Positions 20,100 through 31,702 of a stretch of DNA of 64,000 nucleotides are shown piece by piece. Under the pieces are notes generated by a model, which saw only the letters and a program-made list of their open reading frames with translations, did no database searches and was not told the origin of the DNA. Both the position numbers and the translations under genes were made by a program. This DNA is from Leptasterias polaris. Lineage: Eukaryota; Echinodermata; Asteroidea; Forcipulatida; Asteriidae. Positions within the stretch are counted from its first letter, which is position 1, and each line of letters starts with the position of its first letter. The stretch covers positions 6,059,501 through 6,123,500 of the forward strand of contig JAZGTN010000025.1 in assembly GCA_037783415.1 (NCBI GenBank). Direction: 5' to 3'.

Positions 20100-20759
20100 C
20101 TCAAGCGGATAAATACATTTGGCATTCATCGCTGACTCTGGGCCAATCCAACCAGCTAGAACTAGTTCAAAAACGCATTTGTCGTATTCTGCTTGGCACT
20201 AATTATTATAATTATGACCAAGCTCTATGTGTGTTGAATCTGGATTCCTTGTTTGAAAGGAGGAACAAACTTTGCTCTAAATTTGCTTTGAAAACTTTCA
20301 GGTCTACAAAATTTGCTGACTGGTTCCCCAAGCCGAATAAGGTCCATGGTATGGAGTTAAGAACCAAACGGGTGATTTACAAACATAGAGGTTCAACAAA
20401 AAGATTTCATAATAGCCCTATTCTTACTGAATTGTTAAATGACATGCTTAAGGATTGATTTATTTTTATCTTCTATAAAATAATAATTTAAAATTTTATA
20501 TTGGATTCATAATAGCCCTGTTGTGTATCTGACTGGATTGCTACATGCCTTTTCTAAATGTTTGTGCTTGTTTTTGTGCCCTGTTTTTTCAATGATTTAC
20601 ATCGCCTATGTTATTTTGCGCTTTAAAGTTTTTATAGTCTATGTAATTTTTTAACTTCCTTCTGTGTATTGATGTTTTTACCTATTGTAACCACTGTGCA
20701 ATTCAGCCTTCGGGCTGCAATATGGTGTGAATAAACCAATAATAATAATAATAATAATA
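20100..20759 (+). mobile_element. 5'-truncated non-LTR retrotransposon, ORF2 C-terminus and tail
   Basis: An open frame ending at 20458 encodes about 115 residues with LELVQKRICRILLGTNYY, LNLDSLFERRNKLCSKFALK and a basic tail. This resembles the C-terminal region of CR1/Daphne-like reverse transcriptases. It is followed by a 3' UTR of about 250 bp and (AATAAT)n at about 20736-20759. The catalytic RT core is absent, so the copy is dead. The same 3' end recurs at 955-1019. Confidence 0.7.
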
Positions 20760-22041
20760 CATCAGCTACAGTACTTTTGTCATCTTTACTGTATACAACA
20801 GTTTGAATAAAGTCTTTAGTTTGACGTTAACATTAAATTAAACTTACCAAATGGGGTCTTAGAACCACACAGTTCATGACAACATTCAATGTGCGAGCAC
20901 GTTTGCGACACGGTTGCTTAACATGGCGTACAGTTTGGCTTTTAGCTTTGAGCAGATGATGCACTGTTTTGAGTCTTTTCGATGGAAGATACAACTTACG
21001 TGTGACTGTCGTTAATAATTATTATTAAATCATAAACATTTCTCACTCACTCAGAAAGGGCGATGGCGGGTTTCGGAGACACACAATATGTCAATGTAGT
21101 TTAAAAGAATCGCGATGGATGTTATGCTATACGTCACACCCATTATTTGAATGTTTCATTTTTCACTGAACAGTTTTCTCTAAGAAGTTATCTTTATAGA
21201 GTCATCATTTGGTTTTTCCCCTAGTGTGACATGTCGTGGCTGATCGGCCTATGGAATCAAGGTTGTGTTGGCGTATACGAGATAAAGTGAAAGGCTGTGG
21301 TTCTTTTGTTTCATTACCAGAAAAAAATAAAACAAAAACACAATTTAATAACAAAATAAAGAAAAAAAACATTCTCAATTGTTATTTGTTATTTCATTTC
21401 TCAAATCGAAATAAGCACTCATGAATGAAACAACATCTCTGGCGAAACATAAACTGGTTTCCTGTTTTTTAAAACTTGGCCAGATAACTTGACAAATAGC
21501 AAACGAAATATATTGCTAGTTATTTTTTATTTTTTTTCGCTTGTTGCAGATACAAATGCATTAAACCTGCAATGTGTATACCTATCACGTACTTTTAAAG
21601 AATGCAATATGTTTTGTATGCACAGTGCAAGCTTGAGTGTCATAACTCCTTTAGTTTTATCGAACCGAATACAGACCGGACTTGACGCCGTGCGGGATGA
21701 GTAATGATTCAGATTTTGATAGTCAGCACGGTTTCTAAAAGGCTTTAATCTCCATTTGTCTCCATTAATCTCCTTTAATCTCCAGGTATACTTGCTCTTC
21801 CCCCGTGATGATTAGACCTTTAATCACTCTGTGATTGATAATCTCTATTTCTCATCCACTCCGTCTACTCTTCGTGACTTCTTCAACCTGTACTTCATCA
21901 TCGTCGTTCTTATCGGTGCGCCTGGCCCTTCCCCGCGTAATGACTTCAAGTATATGAATGGAATATTCCATCCGTTCTTTCACTCATCCGTGTTGCTGTA
22001 CTCCACACGAACCTATAGCACACCCATTTTCGTCATCATCA
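20760..22041. other. Noncoding stretch
   Basis: AT-rich. No gene, tail or inverted repeat was recognised before the minisatellite begins. Confidence 0.4.
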
Positions 22042-22820
22042 ACATTATCATGAACACAATCATCATGATCTTAATCATCGGGATCACAATCATCAGGATC
22101 ACAATCATCATGATCACAATCATCAAGATCACAATCATATCAGGATCACGATCATCAGGATCACAACAATACCAGGATCACAATCATCATGATCACAATC
22201 ATCAAGGTCACAACCATCAGGATCGCAACCATCATGATCACAATCATCATGATCACAATCATCAAGGTCACAACCATCATGATCACAATCATCAAGGTCA
22301 CAACCATCAGGATCGCAACCATCATGATCACAATCATCATGATCACAATCATCAGGATCACAATCATCATGATCACAATCATCATGATCACAATCATCAT
22401 GATCACAATCATCAAGGTCACAACCATCATGATCACAATCATCAGGATCACAATCATCAAGGTCACAACCATCAGGATCGCAACCATCATGATCACAATC
22501 ATCAGGATCACAACCATCATGATCACAATCATCAGGATCACAATCATCAGAATCACAATCATCAAGGTCACAACCATCATGATCACAATCATCATGATCG
22601 CAACCATCATGATCACAATCATCAGGATCACAATCATCAGAATCACAATCATCAAGGTCACAACCATCATGATCACAATCATCATGATCGCAACCATCAT
22701 GATCACAATCATCAAGGTCACAACCATCAGGATCACAATCATCAAGGTCACAATCATATTAGGATCACAACCATCAGGATCGCAATCATCATGATCACAA
22801 TCATCAGAATCACAATCACC
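22042..22820 (+). repeat. 15-bp minisatellite with 90-bp higher-order repeat
   Basis: About 50 units of a 15-mer like CACAATCATCATGAT, with variants AGGAT, AAGGT, CGCAA and CCATC. A perfect six-unit (90 bp) duplication links 22531-22620 and 22621-22710, and another 60-bp block repeats at 22201 and 22291. The period is a multiple of three with no stops, so long frames stay open on both strands. One plus frame reads HNHHD/HNHQG pentapeptides and a minus frame is Ile/Met/Val-rich. The frame reading HNHHD starts from a non-ATG codon upstream and its flanks resemble no protein, so I do not call a gene. Confidence 0.9.
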
Positions 22821-22835
22821 CAATTCTGGATCAGT

Positions 22836-22968
22836 AAGACCCGGAATCTTTGTCAAACTGACGCAAAATCCGGGTTGAAATCCAGAAATGGGTCGTGCCC
22901 CCTTATGGACAAATCCGGGATCCGGCTCAACTCTGACCCAGGAGTTATTAGAGTGCAAGGCTCTTCCG
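22836..22968. repeat. GGGTCA/GACCCGG-type MITE fragment (family E)
   Basis: Contains 'gacccggaatctttgtcaaa', 'aaatccgggttgaaat', 'aactctgacccaggagtt' and 'attagagtgcaa', related to the element at 53399-53642. It touches the right end of the minisatellite. Confidence 0.5.
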
Positions 22969-25900
22969 GAACCCATGGATTATCCAAATCCTACAATACG
23001 GCTCAAAGATATGCATTTAGAACACAAAGACTGTTCCACAGGTTAATGTACCTATAATGCTCAACAACAACAACAAAGAGCCCGGAGAATGCCGAGGGAT
23101 GCATCAGTTAAGAAGTTCAAATGCACGTAGATGAATGTTAATCTACCTAATGACAATGGGAAACCCATAGGCGCAAAACGTCTGACGGTGTTACACCAGT
23201 GTTACAAGTCATTGCCTTTTTATTACGCATAATTTGGAATAAAAGTGCTATTCTGTATATCCCTTGCGATCTAATCGAAAAACAAAACGCAGTCCCTAAT
23301 CAGGTTTCAGTTCATTTGTTTGCGCTGTCTTTACACAGGGGCCTCAAGATGTTATTGAGTCAATGCAGCGCTCTACTGGGATCTTGGCTGGATAAACTGT
23401 TGCCACTATGGCTCCTACAGACCGCTTTGATATTTTGCATTTTCACATTACCCTTTGAATATTATGCGGAAAATATCGCCCAAAGTGGTTTTGATATCTA
23501 ATTTTAGGGAACTCGACTGACAGGCTTTGAAAATTTCAAGTGAAACGTTTATTTATTATTAAAATAATCGATTTAATACGGGTATCAACAGTGCCTTGAA
23601 TATAATTTTATGCAAATCTGTTCTGAAAGTATAAGATGCCTCGAGATGGTGTTGATCGAAACGATAGTAACCCTATGTTCTGCTTGCCGTAAAGGGAAAA
23701 TTTTCTTAATACTATTTGTTTGTTATCTCGTTTATATTTTGTTCCGCCGAAATATGATCCCTCGGTATTTTATTTGGTTCACTCGAAATGGTATTTCGTT
23801 TCCCCAAAATAACGCTCCCTCGAAATAATAGTTCACATACATTGGTTCCCTTAAAATAACCAAATATTATTTCGAGGGAACCAAATAGTATTGCGAGGGC
23901 ACGAAAAAAAGAAAAAACCTTGTCTGTTTACGGGCTCCGTATATACGTTTCCAATTATTTTACAGTGCCGAAAAATGAATTTATTTTTTCTTCTTTGCTC
24001 AAGATTCCTTGCTATCCTTTTGTTCGAGTAACTGCGAATTAAACAATAACGAATCAAAATGGCTGCGGAATAATGGTCTTACGAGAAATTTATCTGAATC
24101 ACCTTTTTACCTTCCCCGTCTGTAGTATTTGTCCTGCAGTTCTAGTTAGATTGCACAGACGCGCTGATATTATTCATGAATTCCTGTACAAATGGAGATT
24201 ATATCTCTAGCATGGTACATCTTCGAGAACGTGTACATACAATTACATACCGATACTGGGGAAAGCTACGTGTTGAGTGGGTTATGAACGGTGTCATATT
24301 TCATGTTGCTTATTTGTATACCCTTATAATCATATATTATAGTTAGAAGAGCTGAGGTGAAATACATACTCAAACTGTATATCAAATTTATGGGTAATAT
24401 TTTCATATATTACTGTGAACACAAGTAGTGGTATGAGCTCTTACCCTTAGATTTTCTTACCCTTAGATTTTGTATTTTCAAAAATTATCTGAGAGTTATT
24501 GGTAACTATGGAGAGCACCCCTCAAGAAATGCTGCGTGTTCCCGTTCCGGATTGTAAATCAAGGGAAAGGTGAAAAGTCTTAGGTGTTTAAGTGGACTTC
24601 CTACCTCATTTTACATATATACTTTCTCGATCCTCAAAGTGTATTGTGAACGATCTGTCGAAGGGGATGTCCCTCGCAGCCTCATCTGAAGTAAAATCCA
24701 AACTCTGTCACTGAGAACATAAGTGGAACTGCAAATCGAAACAGACAAGATCCAAGTCAAAACGTAAATCAGTTATACTTTTACACGGCTTCTCATTTCT
24801 ATCGTTGTCTGGATATAGAATGTAGACCTAATGTCATAAAACTAACCAAAGTTTACTTCACTCTTATTAATCCCGGGTTAGAATTGACCTCTGATGACCT
24901 GACCCATTTCCGGGTGACAGATACCTTGATGTTTCACGTTAAACACGCTAGTTGAAAAAGTTTGTCCAGACGTTATTAAAATTGTTAAAATAAATATTGT
25001 GCTCCTGTTTTATACCAAGGCACGTGCAAACCTTAATAAAGTTGCTCCAATGTACCCGCAAGAGATTGATTTAAACTTCCTAACAAAACAGATCGCGACT
25101 TGAGGATGAATTTATATACGTGTCTCCAGCTCCACGAGGAGAATCAAGCTTTCAATCATCAACACAGCAAGTCGCCTTGTGGTTGGCTTCAAACCTAAAT
25201 CAACCAGACTCGAGGTCAGGATTAGGGATTTTCTTGATCACCTTAAAGGAGATGTTCATTATTGGTAATCATTAATGTGTATACATCACGTGCATCAGTT
25301 CACGCTGAATTGAAGAAAGATGACTGTTGACTGATGTCTATTTGTTTCTGACCTGTGATAAAGTTAGACTCTAACTATAGAAAGTAACTGGTACCCGTGA
25401 CTCCGCCTGACATGACAGTTTCAACATAAAATATATGAATATAACCCAGTGACGAGTGGGTGAGATGACTGTTTCTCTTAACCCATCATAGTTTAACCCC
25501 TAGCTAAGGACCAGTCAAACCATTTTAGTTTTGTTCTGTCGTCCCATGTCATTTTGGTAATTCCCATGAATTCTTTCAGAAGGGAATAATAAATTGTAGC
25601 TTTTCGCATGGATCACAATAAATGCATATAGTTTGTCTCGTTATATTTTGTGTGTGGATTTCACAGAGCGATCATGATATTTACAGACTGTACACATTTC
25701 ACTGTCTGTACAAATTCCACTGGCTGAAAGTGAACGCAGACCCACGTGCGTATGCAATTACCATTGTTACGCACCACTTTAAAGCTAAGAAGTCAATAAT
25801 ATTTAGCCTAGGTACGCGACCGTTTTAGATCAATGAAAATGTGAGCGCGTCAATGAATTCACAGGCACGTAAAAGTTGTCTTTATAAAGTCACAAGCTCA

Positions 25901-26182
25901 GGGCAGTGAGAATTCATCAGACGCACCCCAACGTATAGTAACGACAAGATTCTCTCTCCTGTATGCATGTGATCGAAAATGGTGTTTTCTTTACCTTGTA
26001 CTTGAGACCGATGCTTTTATTCGGTGAGACTTTAAACGATCGCCGTGGCTTGTATAAATTGAGGACCCTTTTACCGCCCGCGTGTTCTGCATCCAACCGG
26101 GTAGCTTGTGTGCCAATCGAGACCTCTTTACTGACTGCCATACAAGTGGTCCCATATTTCCTCTCTATTCCTTTGAAGTATA
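22969..26182. other. Noncoding stretch
   Basis: No gene seen. At about 23735-23915 there are several direct and inverted copies of TCGAAATA/TATTTCGA-like motifs with 'ccctcg', a diverged local repeat. A short family E-like fragment lies at about 24870-24925. Confidence 0.4.
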
Positions 26183-26365
26183 AAGCCTGGTTCATACTTC
26201 CTGCGAATGCGAATGCGAAGCGAATTTTGACGTCACAGGGCTGTTTTCGGTGCGAATAATTCGCAGGAGGGGAGCACAAGTCAACTCTTCCGAATTATTC
26301 GTTGCGAATTTGTGACGTCAAAATTCGTATCGCATTCGCATCCGCAGGAAGTATGAACTGGGCTT
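26183..26365. mobile_element. Foldback MITE (family F)
   Basis: Arms of about 50 bp run from AAGCCTGGTTCATACTTCCT and from its near reverse complement ending AAGTATGAACTGGGCTT. Inner repeats of GCGAATGCGAATGCGAAG face a matching set, and both arms hold TGACGTCA-like sites. No coding frame; only one copy in the window. Confidence 0.75.
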
Positions 26366-26591
26366 AAGTGTGCACATTATTTTTGCACAGGTAACTGTCC
26401 GTTAATAAATACAAATACCGTTCAAGAAGTCTGGGCCGTCCATGGGTAACTATCGTTTTCTGAACTCGGCAAAGATTTGCCCCGGAGGCCTCTAACTTTT
26501 GTATCAATACTGCAGGCACAACATTTGAGAGCTACAAGTCCAGGTGGTTTACCAACCCCACACCTCTTTCCATACGGTCATCAGCACACTA

Positions 26592-26622
26592 TCTGGGGTT
26601 GGGTTGGGTTGGGTTGGGTTGG
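26592..26622 (+). repeat. (GGGTT)n microsatellite
   Basis: Five copies of GGGTT in a row. A pentamer, so not the vertebrate-type telomere hexamer. The rest of 26366-27261 holds nothing else recognised, apart from a TGTGCCCGGGGCACA palindrome near 27119. Confidence 0.8.
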
Positions 26623-27261
26623 ATGAGGTAAAACGCTCGTGTATACCCAGACCCAAACTGCCGTATAGTGATTCTATTTGATGTCTTTAGAAAGAGACAT
26701 GTGCATTTGGTGTCACACCCGTTGATTGGTGGACCGTATGTAACGTTTGACATTCTACAGGTTTCGTAGTAAAGTGATGTTTGGAGCTTTGCATGGTGTG
26801 AAAAATAAGTAGTAACTATTACTAAACTTGTGGGTAAATCTCTTCTATAGGAGAAGTGTTGGCTCTGTAAAGAGGCTGTTTGGTTTCGACGTTTCGAAAT
26901 GTATACTCTGCTCGTCTTCAAGAGAAAATTTAAGTTCAAACCATTCCAGAAATCTTTTAATTTCAGTTTCTTCTTTCTGCGGTGAGTAGTTGCCAAACCG
27001 ATGTAACAGTATATGTTATATACCTCATTATATAGAATCCTCTAATCTGATTGGTTAAAAGTGGAGTCATTGAAATAGCTGGGCCCCCTTTTTCTATCAA
27101 GATGACGTCATAATTAACTGTGCCCGGGGCACAGCAATCGACTGTGCCCGCCAGTCGCAACACACTGCTGTATTTCATAGGTCGCTTGTGTGTACTTCTG
27201 TACGCGTTGTATACGTTCGTGTCACGGCGCGAACTGATGTCCTTTCTTCGGTATATAAAAG

Positions 27262-27422
27262 AAATATTGACTGCTTAATATTCGGGGCACAGTTAAAATT
27301 GTAGGCCCTCGGTGATGTCAAAACCATGACTATGCCCTCAGCTTCGCTTCGGGCATAGTCATGGTTTTGACATCACCTTGGGCCTATAATTTTAACTGTG
27401 CCCCTCATAGCAGTCAATATTT
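27262..27422. repeat. Long foldback with 13-nt loop
   Basis: The left arm 27262-27337 pairs with the right arm 27351-27422 as a near-perfect inverted repeat of over 70 bp, with a loop TCAGCTTCGCTTC. Arms include GTGATGTCAAAACCATGACT and its complement, and GGGGCACAGTTAAAATT with its complement. Read from either strand it would give a long hairpin RNA. It may be a MITE with no interior. Confidence 0.85.
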
Positions 27423-28730
27423 CTATGCCATACACTGCATATTGGTAATTAAAGGACTCTATATCTTGACTGAGCCAGGAGATGGGTCTGTAGTTTGTTT
27501 CGAGCAGTTGGCAATGTATGATCGAGCTGGGCAAAAAGGTAACCGCAAAAAACGTTAAGCTTATATTATTCCCTTGGTTTAATTACTGCAAAACACGCCG
27601 ATCAGAGCTTCAAATTTCCTGTACAATATTGAACTTTGATGACCTCCATACTGGGGATATCATCAACCGGAAATTAAAGCCCTGTTACTAAGCGCTCACC
27701 AATAACTGCAATGCACACAGTGTCTTACGTGATATTTCAGTAACGTCTTGAGGCAAGACTAGCCGTATTAAGGTGGGTACGGCTTAAGTCTGAGTCCGGC
27801 AAATTGCAAAGTTAATTAGAGTGATTTTGACAACACATGCCCCGCCGTTCCTTCGTTTCGTATGAAAACGGGAGGTAGGAGAAGGCGATGCATCAGGCGG
27901 GATGAAGGAACACAGTCCAGACTGGTTATTGAGGAGTCGTTGAACTCGATTTAATCGGAGGGAACCTTCGGAGGGAAACTTCTCCTTTTAACATGTCAGT
28001 GTTGTTATATGGATTGCAATTACCGCAAGTGTGGAATGAGCGATTGCTGGTGAAATCTGCAATATCAGGTGGGGGTCTTGGGGTAAACCAGTGCATTGAA
28101 GTAGGAGCATGACTGGGGTCAGCCAGACATATCCCTTTGCCAAGAGAATTGTTTTGATTTATCCGAATGGGACTGAAGACTGTGATTGTTTTGATAAGCT
28201 GCTGCACGTACACGTACTCGATCTTTCTTCTTTTCCCCTCTTGTTTGGTACCGAGAGATTTCCCGCGAAATAAGTTGACGGATTGTTCGTACTTTACCAA
28301 TCACCAGGGTACGCACAGTTTATCCTTTATATTTCCACACCCCACTTTCGAATGAGTCGACTTCACCTGATCAGTTTTATCTTGTCAGGACGACTTACTG
28401 AAACTAGAAAGACGACTTCTATAGACCTTTCTTTTGTTGATAAACAAAGTGCGCCGGTTGGCATGGACGGCCGAATGTTAGCCAAACATTCAATCGTGTT
28501 AAAAAATGTTGTGACCAAATTCAAAATTTTCTGTAAAGATTCATGAACTGAAATACCTTCCACGATTGGTTGCTTTCTTTCCATCAAATTCAACACAATT
28601 TTTGAGTATTTTGTGTTTTGTATTTTTTATTTTTAGTTATGGCTTTCCATAGTTTTCCAATCTCGGTTGGCAAAAACTCGGGCTGTGACGTTGTAATAGA
28701 AAAGTCTAGTTTACTCGAGTTTCAACTTAA
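27423..28730. other. Noncoding stretch
   Basis: No gene, tail or terminal repeat was recognised. Open frames here are short and overlap on both strands without family resemblance. Confidence 0.4.
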
Positions 28731-28920
28731 AGCTACCGGGTCATAATTGACCCGGAGTCTGGGTCCCAGGGGACCTGACTAAATCCCGAGTCAGGCTGAC
28801 CCGAAAAGTGGTTTAAAAAGATGAGATTTTAACTCAGATTCTCCGTGAGTGGGTAATTTTAAAACAGATTCCACATCATTGGTAAGGTCTCACGGGACCG
28901 GGAATACAGCTCGAAAAAAT
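28731..28920. repeat. Family E MITE fragment
   Basis: Contains 'accgggtcataattgacccg', 'gtctgggtcccaggggacct' and 'cgagtcaggctgacccg', matching the left half of 53399-53642. The right end is diverged. Confidence 0.55.
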
Positions 28921-29364
28921 TCACGCGTAATAATATTGTGGAGTTTTTATGTCAACAATTTCGTCTCATTTATTATATTTCAAAATACATCATCATTGTC
29001 AACCGGCAATTTAATAACATTAATTTCACACTTGAACGCAGACTACAATGGCACTAGTTCTATAACAGACATTAGGGATACATTGTTCGCGCTCTATTTG
29101 CAACGGCAAACACAAATTTGCAGTTATTCGGTGGGACCTTTGTCGCATGAGTAATTGCTGGTAACTTTCACACCTTTAACTCTATCACCCTCTCGCATTG
29201 AGGCGAGTACGCTGCGTATAATTTCAAGTCAGAGCGACAGAAGTGAAACTCAAATTTCATGGCTGGAATGGAATTTGTGTTCTTGCTAAACAATTAATCT
29301 TTCTAATTGTGTACATGGATCAGAGTTTTATTAGATATAACAATTATTGTTTCGCGAAATAATA

Positions 29365-29465
29365 GTTGGCAAGCTTATAGAACAACCCTTCGCAGAACAG
29401 CTCGCAGCCAAATTGCCATGGATATAATTTTGTCACTGACGACAAGAACTGAAGCCTTGTGTACA
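29365..29465 (+). repeat. Dispersed repeat G, plus copy
   Basis: Contains 'agaacaaccctt', 'acagctcgcagcca', 'ttgccatggatat' and 'gtcactga.gac'. An inverted, longer copy lies at 30222-30420, so the pair brackets about 1 kb. Confidence 0.5.
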
Positions 29466-29509
29466 AACTCCCTTTTTCCAGTTTGTTTTGTTTAAATATT
29501 CACACAATT

Positions 29510-29825
29510 ATCGTCAAGTTTCAAAGTTTCAAGAGCTTTACTTTTGTAGAGATAGGATATGCATTTCACTTTGAACGAAAGTGACATTTTTGGTTTCACG
29601 AACTGAACTGAAGGTTCCGTGTACCATTGTATGACGTGCGACAAGCTCAAAGAGTTTTTACTCCGTTTTTACGAAGTGACACACACGTAGGCCTACATGT
29701 ATGTTGTTATACATTGGAATGTGTCAGTTTGTGAAAAAAAATTTCTGTTTTGCTTTTATTTCGGTTTCACGAGCTAACACGAACCTTTCTTACTTTAAAA
29801 CTTATTAATTTTAGTACGTAAAACA
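29510..29825 (+). repeat. CACGAAC-type dispersed repeat, copy 2
   Basis: Shares 'gtttcaagagctttact', 'tttcacgaactgaactgaa', 'acgaagtgacacacacgta', 'cattggaatgtgtcagttt' and 'cacgaacct' with 32525-32910. No tail or terminal repeats were identified. Confidence 0.6.
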
Positions 29826-29891
29826 TCCAAAAACACAATATTCATCGAGTTCAAAGCATCAGGTGCAAGTAGCTAGTATAGGAAAACTATT

Positions 29892-30037
29892 CCGAATATT
29901 CTACTCCGCGGCAGTAGAATAGAAAGCAAGACAAGTTCTCAAAGAACATAATCTACCTAGCAAGTAGATATACACATGGTGTTACCGCAAACCAAATATA
30001 TATTGATACCTCACCATGCAATGCCTCAAATCCCATA
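29892..30037. mobile_element. SINE-like element H with 15-bp target-site duplication
   Basis: The body contains TCTACTCCGCGGCAGTAGAA to TCCCATATA and is shared with 34367-34539. It is flanked by the direct repeat TATAGGAAAACTATT at 29877-29891 and 30038-30052. The two copies share one end (CCCATATA) and differ at the other, as expected for retroposition with 5' truncation. No poly(A) tail is visible. Confidence 0.65.
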
Positions 30038-30221
30038 TATAGGAAAACTATTTGAAAACACTCTGAAATGTTGAAGGATATCGGCGGTGTATTAAAAAGC
30101 GTTTAACTTTAGACGCCGTTGTCTTCGATTGCTTTTAAGTTTTAGAACTATGCCATATGCACATCACAAGTATGGCAAAACCATGAGCAAGGAACGATTG
30201 TTATGGTCATTTACAGTTTTA

Positions 30222-30420
30222 AGTCATGTCGCAAACGCACTCACTGCGCTTCGCAGTAAAAACTCTCCCCAAAACAGGAGATCGAAAACAAGCGCACAAT
30301 GACTCGGTTTGGTACGCAAGGTTTCCGTCTGTGGCGTCATCAGTGACGCAATAATATCCATGGCAGTGTGGCTGCGAGCTGTTAGATACCTGCTGAGGGT
30401 TGTTCTAAGAAACAACAAAA
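30222..30420 (-). repeat. Dispersed repeat G, minus copy
   Basis: The reverse complement holds 'agaacaaccctcagcaggta', 'acagctcgcagccacactgc', 'catggatattattgcgtcac', matching 29365-29465, and it extends further. Class unknown. Confidence 0.5.
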
Positions 30421-31530
30421 CATTTCTTTGGCCCCCATTGTCTCGTTATTCCACTGGATACACTTAAGGGTGATTGCTTTTTGTTCATTTGTTGTATTAT
30501 TTGCATTGCTATTGTCTGTTTGCTAAAGCGCTGTGGTCTAAATGAAATGGCGCTATATAAAAGCCCAGTGTATTTATGTATGTATGTATGTACAGCGGCA
30601 AGACACACTGTCCCCTTTAACTTTCGCCGTTTTGGTGACTACGCTTCGCTGCAAGCAGTCTAGTTTACTAATGGTTCACACGTGTATTGTACTGCCTTAC
30701 AGTATGGAAATAAACCTGAACCTGAACCTGAACATAGAATTATTTATGGATTTTTATTTTTTTAATTTTTTTTTAATCATTGATCTGTCTGGAAAGCGAA
30801 ATTCTGCGTTAGTGTAGCTAATGGAGGTTGGATGACCGCAGTGTACGTGATGCTGACATACAGGCAGTACCTACGTATTTTACTACACCACGTATAGCAG
30901 TCATGTTTAATAGATAGTTTCCCGAACGACAACTCGTTTTCTTTTAAAGTGGACGCCATATTTTCCTCATTCAAATCAAGGTGTAGCCATATCGTTGGTG
31001 GATGAAATGGGATTAGTCTGGCCCTTCTTTGTATTAAGAGAATCAGCATTTGCAAATAAATAGGGAACATGACCAAGATGGCGGCACGGCCAACAGACTA
31101 TAGGGAAGGTGCGCAAAAGAAACATCTACACAATACAACAAGCGCGTGTGCAACTGTACGTTCATTACAAAGATTAGCAACAAATCCCCAACGTATAATG
31201 TTACAGCCAGTTGTTCCAGCTCGGCACCTGGGATTGGCTGTGCGGATTGCAATGATATCCGGTCGATTAAAGGTTATCCCAATATTGGCATAAAATATAG
31301 TCCATACTGTAATCTTGCAGAGGGCTTTTGCTGAAATTGGCAATCAAGGTGACATCAAAGGAATCATGTAATACGAATGACATTTTGCTTCAACTGGATT
31401 CAGGTTTGAAATCCGATGTATTGAGTACTCTGAAATATTTGCTGATAACGATGTCACTGTCCTCGAAACCCTAAGATAACAGGAGCGGCCACTAACTATA
31501 AATGTAATCTCGTCTATGGCGTTTCCTATA
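30421..31530. other. Noncoding stretch
   Basis: A short SINE-tail-like GGCGCTATATAAAAG lies near 30548-30562, a TATG microsatellite near 30573-30590, and a CCTGAA hexamer repeat near 30713-30733. No gene was recognised. Confidence 0.4.
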
Positions 31531-31702
31531 CACTGCACAAAATGGGGTGTTAAAAATTTACACCATGGGTATTGTCATATACAGATACCTTAGAAAAGAA
31601 ATCAAAATTAACATCACATGATGCTAAAATAGCACCAATGTAGCTTTTTTGGCAACAGTTAGTGTTGTGATGTCAACTTTAATGCCCTGGTTTTTGCAGT
31701 GC
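31531..31702. mobile_element. MITE with CACTGCA ends
   Basis: The left end CACTGCACAAAATGGGGTGT and the right end, whose complement reads CACTGCAAAAACCAGGGCAT, form imperfect terminal inverted repeats of about 24 bp. 172 bp, noncoding. No target duplication could be identified. Confidence 0.6.

Noticed and set aside
22042..22820. CRISPR array
   Set aside because: Units are contiguous 15-mers with no unique spacers, and the DNA is eukaryotic.
21831..23057. 408-codon His-rich protein
   Set aside because: Open only because the 15-bp repeat lacks stops in three-base phase; no ATG near the start and flanks look like MITE and noncoding sequence.
31146..31334. Small Cys-rich secreted peptide
   Set aside because: Six or so cysteines but no signal peptide, and several overlapping frames of similar length on both strands.
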